From assembly GCF_014651035.1 (NCBI RefSeq), contig NZ_BMWC01000004.1, positions 496,001-560,000 of the forward strand: 64,000 nucleotides of DNA. Reading direction: 5' to 3'. The notes under the pieces are model-generated. The model was not told the origin of the DNA and did no database searches. It was given only the letters and a program-made list of their open reading frames with translations. Every line of letters begins with the position of its first letter. Position 1 is the first letter of the stretch. Source of the stretch: Streptomyces lomondensis. GTDB taxonomy: Bacteria > Actinomycetota > Actinomycetes > Streptomycetales > Streptomycetaceae. Position numbers and translations under genes: made by a program. This document shows positions 1 through 6,298 of the stretch, piece after piece.

Positions 1-90
1 CAGCACGCCCTGGAGATCCACCCAGGCGTGCCCGGCGGGCCCGTTCCAGCGGGCGGCCTGCTCGTCGTCGGTCCTGCGCGAGGCGTCCAT
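1..90 (-). CDS. SAM-dependent methyltransferase, N-terminal fragment (runs off window)
   Basis: Only the first 30 codons lie in the window. Reading leftward from the ATG at 90, the peptide begins MDASRRTDDEQAARWNGPAG and continues HAWVDLQ. The WNGPAGxxWV...Q pattern is typical of the N-terminus of actinobacterial class I SAM-dependent methyltransferases. A clear ribosome site (AAGGAGAG) stands just upstream on the minus strand. The gene is divergent from the MerR-type regulator at 168, with a perfect dyad between them, so it is the likely target of that regulator. The substrate cannot be read from this fragment. Confidence 0.7.
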   Translation of the reverse strand, partial: MDASRRTDDEQAARWNGPAGHAWVDLQGVL

Positions 91-140
91 GGTCGTCTCT
101 CCTTCTGCTTGCTTTCGTCAGGTCGGGATGACAGCGTTCT

Positions 141-160
141 ACTTCAAGTCGACTTGAGGT
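141..160. promoter_or_regulatory. MerR-type operator dyad in the divergent intergenic region
   Basis: TCAAGTCGACTTGA at 144-157 is a perfect 14-bp palindrome, and the flanking bases extend it imperfectly to about 20 bp. SoxR/MerR-type regulators bind dyads built from CTCAAG/CTTGAG half-sites, usually within promoters with long spacers. It lies 11 bp before the MerR start codon and 54 bp from the divergent methyltransferase start, so it could control both. The assignment to this regulator is inferred. Confidence 0.6.
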
Positions 161-167
161 CAAGACA

Positions 168-596
168 ATGACAGACCTGGACATCGCCGAAGTGGCGAAC
201 CGCGCCGGGGTGCCCGCCTCGACGCTGCGGTTCTACGAGGAGAAGGGACTGATCGCCTCGACCGGCCGGCGGGGTCTGCGCCGCCAGTACGACCCCGGTG
301 TCCTGGAGCGGCTGGCGCTGATCGCGCTGGGGCGGACGGCCGGGTTCTCCCTCGACGAGATCGCGCGGATGTTCGCGCCGGACGGACAACCGCGCATCGA
401 CCGGCGGATGCTGTCGGACAAGGCGGACGAACTGGACCGCAGGATCCGCGAACTGGGCGTCCTGCGCGACTCCCTGCGGCATGCCGCCGCCTGCCCCGCG
501 CCGAGCCATCTGGAGTGCCCCACCTTCCGCCGCCTCCTGGACGACGTGACTGAGTCGAAGCGCGATAGCCGTCACCTTCGGAGCCCGCTGAACTGA
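168..596 (+). CDS. MerR family transcriptional regulator
   Basis: 142 aa. Residues 3-40 form the MerR winged helix-turn-helix (DIAEVANRAGVPASTLRFYE), including the typical RFYEEKGL segment. Residues 80-108 form the antiparallel coiled-coil dimer helix, and a C-terminal CPAPSHLEC segment places two cysteines eight residues apart, so metal or redox sensing is possible but not shown. The start at 168 puts the HTH at the extreme N-terminus as usual for the family; the ribosome site is weak (GAGGTC), and a leaderless transcript is possible. The gene is divergent from the methyltransferase and separated from it by a perfect dyad, suggesting autoregulation. Confidence 0.85.
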   Translation: MTDLDIAEVANRAGVPASTLRFYEEKGLIASTGRRGLRRQYDPGVLERLALIALGRTAGFSLDEIARMFAPDGQPRIDRRMLSDKADELDRRIRELGVLRDSLRHAAACPAPSHLECPTFRRLLDDVTESKRDSRHLRSPLN

Positions 597-706
597 GACT
601 TCAGCGGAAGTCCCGCTCACCGTGGAGACGGAAGTCCTGGCGATCGTCGGCCCCGTGACGACATTTGTACAAGACCGAGGCCGGCAGCCCAGGCATCCTT
701 CCGCGC

Positions 707-1516
707 ATGGGTATCTACGACGGCGAGCACTTGCACGGGATGCACATGGTCCACGACGGCCCGCGGGAGGCGCCGCCGCTGGTGCTCATCCACGGATCGG
801 GGGCCTCGGGCAGCTCCTGGGGCCCGGTAGTGCCGGCACTGGCCGGCCGGTATCACGTCATCCGGGTCGACCTCCCGGGCCACGGTCAGTCCCCGCCCGC
901 GCCGTCGTACGACGTGCCTGAGCAGGCAGCCCGCCTGGCCGCGGCGCTCGATGAGCTCGGCCTTCGTCCGGTCACCGTGGCCGGGCACTCCAGCGGCGGA
1001 TACATCGCCACCGCCCTCGCCGAACAGCGCCCGGACCTCGTGGGTTCGCTCGCACTGATCAGCAGTGGCCCGAGTCCCGACGCGCTCCTTCCGCAGCCCG
1101 TCCTCCTTCGGGTCCTGATCGCCCCGCCGCTCGGCCCGCTGCTGTGGAGAGTCCGTTCCGACGCGATGCTCCGCCGGGGGGTGACCGCGGTGTGCAACCG
1201 CCCGGTGGACGTCCCGGACGACCTGGTCGCCGAGGCACGGGCCATTGGCTACCGCACGTTCAGGACGGTGCTGCGCCAAAACGGCGCGTACATCGCCGAG
1301 AGGAGCGTACCCGCGCGCCTGACCGCACTCGACGTCCCGGTTCTGGTGATCTTCGGTGCTGCCGACCGCCGCTGGGATCCGTCTTCAGCGCACCACTACG
1401 ACACGGTGCCGAACGCGCGAGTCGAGCAGCTGCCCGACGTCGGGCACCTCCCCATGCTCGAAGCGCCGGAGGCGACCGGCGAGTTGCTGCTGGGCTTCGC
1501 GGCGACGGGCCGCTGA
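707..1516 (+). CDS. alpha/beta hydrolase
   Basis: 269 aa from the ATG at 707; an in-frame TTG at 665 would add 14 residues but has no ribosome site. The fold is recognisable: an oxyanion loop HGSGASGSSW, the nucleophile elbow GHSSGG, an acid in the FGAADRRWD strand and the catalytic histidine in VGHLPMLEAPE near the C-terminus. It resembles small esterases/epoxide-hydrolase-like enzymes of Streptomyces; the substrate cannot be inferred. No signal peptide, so cytoplasmic. It follows the MerR gene by 110 bp on the same strand and ends 14 bp before a MITE. Confidence 0.85.
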   Translation: MGIYDGEHLHGMHMVHDGPREAPPLVLIHGSGASGSSWGPVVPALAGRYHVIRVDLPGHGQSPPAPSYDVPEQAARLAAALDELGLRPVTVAGHSSGGYIATALAEQRPDLVGSLALISSGPSPDALLPQPVLLRVLIAPPLGPLLWRVRSDAMLRRGVTAVCNRPVDVPDDLVAEARAIGYRTFRTVLRQNGAYIAERSVPARLTALDVPVLVIFGAADRRWDPSSAHHYDTVPNARVEQLPDVGHLPMLEAPEATGELLLGFAATGR

Positions 1517-1530
1517 CCACCCTCGCCTAG

Positions 1531-1712
1531 GGCCTGTCGTTTGGATCAGGTCGCAGGGAAGTGACGGTACTTTTCAGCGCCGGTGAGCGGGGTCTGGTGC
1601 GTGCAGCTGCAAGGCGGAGGAGGGCGTCGACGCGGAGCGTCGGCAACCGACGACAACGCGGCAGATGTGCGTGCCAGACCCCGCGTCTGCGGCGTGATCC
1701 AAACGACAGGCC
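1531..1712. mobile_element. MITE (non-autonomous foldback element, IS5-like ends)
   Basis: 182 bp bounded by perfect 18-bp terminal inverted repeats, GGCCTGTCGTTTGGATCA at 1531-1548 and its complement at 1695-1712. CTAG flanks both sides (1527-1530 and 1713-1716), consistent with a 4-bp target duplication of the YTAR type used by IS5-family transposases. Internal arms also pair imperfectly (GGGGTCTGG near 1590 against CCAGACCCC near 1676). There is no transposase reading frame, so it needs a transposase in trans. It lies between the hydrolase stop and the AraC-gene start, only 13 bp from the latter. Confidence 0.85.
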
Positions 1713-1725
1713 CTAGCCTGGGGCT

Positions 1726-2616
1726 GTGAGGTCCACCGAAACACCACCTGACTGGGCGTCGGTGGAGGTCGCCGTGCCCCGGCAGCCGGGCGGACTGCCG
1801 GGGGTCAGCATGGCTGGGTTCCGCCAACATGCCCCAGCGCGCGCCGATATCGCCATGGTCGCGCACCCCTCGGTCACTCTGTTCGTGGACCTGAGTGAGG
1901 GAGACAGCCTTGTCTACGACGCCCACGGCCGGCGCGAATGCGGCAGCACGGTCGTCGGACTGGTACCGCGCGACCTTCGGCTCGGAGGCCGGGCGGCCGG
2001 GCGGATCGAGTGCCTCCAGATCCGGTTGTCGCCGGTCCTGGCCGTTGCGGTCCTCGGCGCATCGACCGACCTCAGCGGGACGGTGGTCTCCCTGGAGGAT
2101 GTCTGGGGCCGCGACGCCGGGCGAACCGAGGACAGGCTGCGGGCCGCCGCGTCGTGGGACGAGCGGTTCACGATCGCAGCGGATGCCCTTGGCCGACGGC
2201 TGAGCGCGCGCCCGTCGCTTGACCCAGAGGTGGCCGCTGCCTGGTGGCTGATGCTCACCAGCCGGGGGCGGGTACGCGTCGACAGCCTGGCGAACGAGGT
2301 CGGATGGAGCCGTAAGCGCCTGTGGTCCCGCTTCCGGTCCCAGATCGGCCTCACCCCCAAGCACGCCGCCCGGCTGGTGCGCTTCGACCACGCCGCCCAT
2401 CTCCTCGCGGCGGGTAACGCCGCCGCCCAGGTGGCGGCCGCAAGCGGCTACGTCGACCAGGCCCACCTCCACCGCGAGGTCAAAGCGTTCACCGGGGTGA
2501 CACCCACCGCCGTAGCCGCTGCGCCGTGGCTCGCCATCGATGACGTCGCGTGGCCGACCTCGTTCGCGGACCTGCCGCCGTCGACGCCTCCGATCCGTCA
2601 GGTTCCGGCGAAGTGA
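1726..2616 (+). CDS. AraC family transcriptional regulator
   Basis: 296 aa from a GTG at 1726. The N-terminal ~170 residues form a ligand- or dimerisation-type domain without a recognisable motif. Residues ~185-275 carry two helix-turn-helix units of the AraC type: VDSLANEVGWSRKRLWSRF and VAAASGYVDQAHLHREVKAF followed by GVTP, the family signature. The start lies 13 bp after the right end of the MITE, so the element supplies most of the upstream region and probably the native promoter was displaced or replaced. No convincing ribosome site is visible. The target is unknown; the MFS gene downstream on the same strand is a candidate. Confidence 0.85.
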   Translation: MRSTETPPDWASVEVAVPRQPGGLPGVSMAGFRQHAPARADIAMVAHPSVTLFVDLSEGDSLVYDAHGRRECGSTVVGLVPRDLRLGGRAAGRIECLQIRLSPVLAVAVLGASTDLSGTVVSLEDVWGRDAGRTEDRLRAAASWDERFTIAADALGRRLSARPSLDPEVAAAWWLMLTSRGRVRVDSLANEVGWSRKRLWSRFRSQIGLTPKHAARLVRFDHAAHLLAAGNAAAQVAAASGYVDQAHLHREVKAFTGVTPTAVAAAPWLAIDDVAWPTSFADLPPSTPPIRQVPAK

Positions 2617-2782
2617 GCTGAGGTCCCACGAGAGGCGAGGCATCGTGTCTCAGCACGTGCCCGGAAGGCGCGTTCCCGGCCGTCAGCCGAACTCGGACAC
2701 CTTTGGTCCAATCCTGGTCCGTGCTTTGCCCGATTCCCGCTGCCCGGTGCCTAGCCTCGGCTGCGAACTCCGGGAGGCCGCA

Positions 2783-4045
2783 GTGCTGAACACCGTGAAA
2801 GGGCAGGCGGCGGGTCTGACGAAAGACCAGCGCAATGCCTTCGTGGCCGCCTATCTCGGTTGGGCGATGGACGCGTTCGACTATTTCCTGGTCGTGCTCG
2901 TCTACAGCGAGATAGCCGACGAATTCCATGTCTCCCTGACCGACATGGCCTTCCTCACCACCGCGACCCTCGTCATGCGGCCGGTCGGCGCCCTGCTCTT
3001 CGGCATGTGGGCGGACCGCCGGGGCCGCCGCGTCCCGCTCATGGTGGACGTCGTCTTCTACTCGATCGTCGGTTTCGCCTGCGCCTTCGCCCCCAACTAC
3101 ACGGTTCTGCTGGTGCTGCGCCTGCTCTACGGCATCGGCATGGGCGGCGAATGGGGCCTGGGCGCGGCCCTGGCCATGGAGAAAATCCCCACCGAACGGC
3201 GCGGATTCTGGTCGGGCCTGCTCCAGAGCGGATATTCGCTGGGGTATCTGCTGGCCGCGGTGGCGTTCTTCGTCATCGAGCCCGCCTTCGGCTGGCGCGG
3301 CCTGTTCGCGTTCAGCCTGGTGCCCGCCCTCGTCGCGCTGTGGGTGCGCAGCCGGGTGGAGGAGAGCGAGGTGTGGGAGAAGAGCGTCCGGCTCAACCGC
3401 ACACCCGCGCACCAGGTGTTCAGGAATCCGGCGGTGCTGCGGCGCTTCGTCTACCTCGTGGCGTTGATGACCGCCTTCAACTGGATGTCGCACGGCACCC
3501 AGGACATCTACCCGACCTTCGTGAAGAAGGGCCTGGACCTGTCGGCGAACACCTCCATCGCGATCGCCGTGGTCTACAACATCGGCGCCATCATCGGCGG
3601 TGTGCTGCTCGGCGCGTACTCCGAGCGGCTGGGCCGCCGCCGGACCATCATGATCGCGGCGGCCGCGGGCCTGGTCGTGGTGCCGTTCTTCGTGCTGTCC
3701 ACCACGGTCGGCTGGCTGATGCTGTCGTCCTTCCTGATGCAGGTGTGCGTGCAGGGAGCCTGGGGCGTCATCCCCGCGCATCTCACCGAGATGAGCCCGG
3801 ACTCCATCCGGGGCTTCTACCCGGGCGTCACCTACCAGCTCGGGAACCTGATCGCCGCGCTCAACCTGCCGCTCCAGGAGGCCCTCGCCGAGCGCCACGG
3901 CTATCCGTCGGCGATGGCGTGGACCATCGTCCCCACCCTGGCCGTCGTGATCCTGCTGAGCGCCCTCGGCAAGGAGGCCAAGGGCATCCGGTTCGGGAGC
4001 AGTGGGACACAGGCGCCGAGCGGTGCGGCCACCGTGCGGTCCTGA
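2783..4045 (+). CDS. MFS transporter, AAHS/sialate-type carboxylate:proton symporter
   Basis: 420 aa with about 12 membrane helices. The GTG at 2783 is chosen because GGGAGG stands 6 bp upstream and the protein then begins just before helix 1. The sequence YLGWAMDAFDYFLVVLVY in helix 1 has the acidic pair typical of the aromatic acid:proton and related symporters, and the loop WADRRGRRVPL is the MFS A-motif (residues ~75-90); a second copy, GRRRTI, follows helix 7. It probably imports an organic acid with protons; the substrate is not determined. It stands alone between the AraC regulator and the carbonic anhydrase gene. Confidence 0.85.
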   Translation: MLNTVKGQAAGLTKDQRNAFVAAYLGWAMDAFDYFLVVLVYSEIADEFHVSLTDMAFLTTATLVMRPVGALLFGMWADRRGRRVPLMVDVVFYSIVGFACAFAPNYTVLLVLRLLYGIGMGGEWGLGAALAMEKIPTERRGFWSGLLQSGYSLGYLLAAVAFFVIEPAFGWRGLFAFSLVPALVALWVRSRVEESEVWEKSVRLNRTPAHQVFRNPAVLRRFVYLVALMTAFNWMSHGTQDIYPTFVKKGLDLSANTSIAIAVVYNIGAIIGGVLLGAYSERLGRRRTIMIAAAAGLVVVPFFVLSTTVGWLMLSSFLMQVCVQGAWGVIPAHLTEMSPDSIRGFYPGVTYQLGNLIAALNLPLQEALAERHGYPSAMAWTIVPTLAVVILLSALGKEAKGIRFGSSGTQAPSGAATVRS

Positions 4046-4228
4046 CCGCGGGCGCCCTGCCGGTCGCCGCCTGATCACCGCAAGTCCGGCCCCGGCTACC
4101 CCACGCATTTTGGACGAGCCCTTCTCCTGTCCTGCACCAGCGCTGTACGGGCGCTAACCGGCCTCCCGCGAGAGTGGCCTCACCCGCTCCCACCAGGGAG
4201 AGCGGGGAGACCGAAAGGGGACGGCCAC

Positions 4229-5002
4229 ATGGGGACCGCCGGAACGCCGCAGCGCAGGGCCATACTCACCGGTGGGCTGGCTGCGACCGCAGCGCTGCTC
4301 ACCGCCTGTTCGTCGAAGACGGACACCACGAGCACCGGGAAGGCCGCGGGCGCGGCCGGCACCCCCGCCCCCGCTTCTCCCGCAGCGGCCGCGCGCCCCG
4401 ACTCGCCCTGGGCGGCGTTCGCCCGGCTGATGGACGGCAACAAGCGCTGGGTGGACGGCAAGCTCCAGCACCCCGACCGGGACCCGAAGCGGCGCGAGTT
4501 CGTCGCCGAGGCGCAGGACCCGTACGGCGTGATCCTGTCCTGCATCGACTCCCGCGTCCCGCCGGAGCTCGTCTTCGACACGGGCCTCGGCGACCTGTTC
4601 GTGATGCGCACCGGCGGGCAGGTCGTGGGCCCGGTGGTCGTCGGCTCCGTGGAGTACGGCCCGATGACGTCCGGCACCCCGCTGATCGTGGTCCTCGGAC
4701 ACCAGCGCTGCGGGGCGATCAAGGCGGCCTACGAGGCGCTGCGCGACGGCAAGACGCTGCCCGGGAACCTCCAGGCGATCTCCGACGCCCTGCGCCCTGC
4801 GTACCGGGAGACCGTCAAGAAGAAGCACGCCGACCCGGTCGACGCGATGGTCCGGATCCACATCGACCAGACCGCCGCCGACCTGCGGAGCAACAAGGAC
4901 CTCGCCCCGCTCGTGAAGAAGGGCGACCTGGCCGTCGTCAGCGCCTACTACTCGCTCGACACCGGCCGGGTGGAAGTCCTCACCGGCGCGCCCTCCGCCT
5001 GA
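4229..5002 (+). CDS. secreted lipoprotein beta-class carbonic anhydrase
   Basis: 257 aa. A twin-arginine-like leader (PQRRAILTGG) ends in the lipobox LTAC with lipidation cysteine C27, followed by a Thr/Ala/Pro-rich linker to about residue 58. The rest is a beta-carbonic anhydrase: CIDSRVPPE gives zinc ligand C105 and the D107/R109 dyad, and GHQRCG gives H158 and C161. All zinc ligands are present, so it should interconvert CO2 and bicarbonate at the outer face of the membrane. The ribosome site is AAAGGGG. Most beta-class enzymes are cytoplasmic, so the lipoprotein signal is notable. An inverted repeat around 5018-5049 follows. Confidence 0.9.
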   Translation: MGTAGTPQRRAILTGGLAATAALLTACSSKTDTTSTGKAAGAAGTPAPASPAAAARPDSPWAAFARLMDGNKRWVDGKLQHPDRDPKRREFVAEAQDPYGVILSCIDSRVPPELVFDTGLGDLFVMRTGGQVVGPVVVGSVEYGPMTSGTPLIVVLGHQRCGAIKAAYEALRDGKTLPGNLQAISDALRPAYRETVKKKHADPVDAMVRIHIDQTAADLRSNKDLAPLVKKGDLAVVSAYYSLDTGRVEVLTGAPSA

Positions 5003-5017
5003 CCGGGAGACGACGGG

Positions 5018-5059
5018 GACCGGGCGGTAAAAACGTTCCACGCCCGGTCACGTTATACT
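5018..5059 (+). promoter_or_regulatory. promoter and AACGTT operator of the LacI gene
   Basis: A probable -10 box TATACT lies at 5054-5059. The expected -35 position is occupied by AAAAACGTT (5029-5037), the reverse complement of a nine-base motif that also occurs at 10248-10256 and 10361-10369. The motif is framed by a perfect 9-bp inverted repeat, GACCGGGCG at 5018-5026 and its complement at 5041-5049. The position suggests autorepression by the LacI protein encoded at 5117. The repeat could instead act as the carbonic anhydrase terminator. Confidence 0.6.
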
Positions 5060-5116
5060 TGCGGCGCCCATGGAAGGCCACGTCGTGCCTGGTCGCACGG
5101 CCGCAACAGCGAGGGG

Positions 5117-6133
5117 GTGGACGCCGTTCCGGCACGCCCCGCCCGCATCCAGGACGTCGCCGCCGCCGCGGGCGTCTCGGTGTCCACGGTCTCGAACGTG
5201 CTCAACCGGCCCGAGCGCGTCAACGCCCGCACCGCCGAGCGCGTCCGCATCGCGGTCGCCGCCCTCGACTACGTCCCCCACCCGGGAGCCGCCGGCCTGC
5301 GCACCGGGCGCGCCTGCGCGATCGGGCTGGTGCTGCCCGACGTCACCAACTCCTTCTACGCGCGCATCGCCCGGGGCGCGGCGGACGCCGCCTACGGCCA
5401 CGGCTACTCCCTCGTCCTCTGCCACAGCGGCGACGACCCGGAACGGGAACAGGGCTACTTCAGCATGCTCGTCGAGCAGCGGGCCGTCGGCGTCGTCGTC
5501 GTTCCGCTCAGCGCCGACCCGGGCCGGCTGGCCCGGCTGCGCGAGCGGGGCATCCCGCTCGTCCTGGCCGACCGCGCGATGCCCGACCGGGAGGGCTGCT
5601 CGGCCTCCGTCGACGACATCGCCGGCGGCCGGATCGCCGTACAGCACCTCCTCGACAGCGGGGCGCGCGACATCCTCGTCGTCAACGGCGAGCGCGGGAT
5701 ACGCCAGTGCGCCGACCGGTACCAGGGCGCCCGGCAGGCCGTCCGCAGCCGGCGCGAGGCCCGGCTCGACCAGGTCGTCGCCGAGGAGATGACCGTCGCG
5801 TACGGCACGGAGATCGCGCGCGGGCTGGAGGACCTGCCCGACGGGGTGTTCTGCACCAACGACTTCCTCGCGGCCGGCCTGTGCCGGGGCCTCACCGAGC
5901 GGGGCGTGCGCATCCCCGAGGACGTGCAGGTGGTCGGCTACGGCGACCTCGACATCGCGAGCTTCGGCGCGACCACCCTGACGACGGTCCGGCAGCCGGT
6001 CGAGGACCTCGGCCGGGCGGCCGTGGAGATGCTGCTCGACGAGATCGAGGCCCGCGCGGACCACCTCCACGAGACCCGCGTCTTCGCCCCCGGCCTCGTC
6101 CTGCGCGACTCCACCCGGCCTGCCGACCGTTAG
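5117..6133 (+). CDS. LacI family transcriptional regulator of the GH106/isomerase locus
   Basis: 338 aa from a GTG. The LacI HTH occupies residues ~10-30 (IQDVAAAAGVSVSTVSNVLN), followed by the hinge-region motif LDYVPHPGAAGLRTG. The rest is a periplasmic-binding-like sugar sensor ending in the usual DLDIASFGATTLTTVRQP segment. It faces the GH106-like gene convergently and its last codon, TAG at 6131-6133, coincides with the edge of a MITE. The recurring AACGTTTTT motif at its own promoter and at those of the glycosidase and MFS genes makes it the likely repressor of the whole locus; the inducer would be a sugar released by the glycosidase. Confidence 0.9.
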   Translation: MDAVPARPARIQDVAAAAGVSVSTVSNVLNRPERVNARTAERVRIAVAALDYVPHPGAAGLRTGRACAIGLVLPDVTNSFYARIARGAADAAYGHGYSLVLCHSGDDPEREQGYFSMLVEQRAVGVVVVPLSADPGRLARLRERGIPLVLADRAMPDREGCSASVDDIAGGRIAVQHLLDSGARDILVVNGERGIRQCADRYQGARQAVRSRREARLDQVVAEEMTVAYGTEIARGLEDLPDGVFCTNDFLAAGLCRGLTERGVRIPEDVQVVGYGDLDIASFGATTLTTVRQPVEDLGRAAVEMLLDEIEARADHLHETRVFAPGLVLRDSTRPADR

Positions 6134-6298
6134 GGCCCTTCTGATGGATCTCCGCGGCGTCGCGACGCCCGGCACGCACGCTCACCGCACGGCGCGAAGG
6201 GCCAGGTGGCTCCGCCACATGACCCTTCGCGCCGCACGCCGATCGCACGCACCGAACGCCGCTCCTTCTCCCACGGAGATCCATCAGAAGGGCCCTAG
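6131..6298. mobile_element. MITE inserted in overlapping stop codons, with strong internal hairpin
   Basis: Perfect 22-bp terminal inverted repeats at 6133-6154 and 6274-6295 begin GGGCCCTTCTGATGGATC; with the outer TA they extend to 24 bp. The flanks are TTAG and CTAG, close to a YTAR target duplication. The interior contains an 11-bp perfect stem (GGCGCGAAGGG at 6191-6201 with 6223-6233) enclosing a further GTGGC/GCCAC stem, so the transcript folds on both strands and could act as a bidirectional terminator. There is no coding capacity. Its ends resemble those of the element at 1531-1712 (TAGGGCC...TGGATC), suggesting mobilisation by related transposases. Confidence 0.85.

Noticed and set aside
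5018..5049. Inverted repeat after the carbonic anhydrase as a simple terminator
   Set aside because: Not excluded, but its loop holds the locus operator motif and the LacI -10 follows directly, so a regulatory role is the better reading.
4174..6144. A 656-codon plus-strand frame over the carbonic anhydrase and LacI genes
   Set aside because: Arginine/proline-rich composition, no domain, and two well-supported genes lie in other frames of the same strand.
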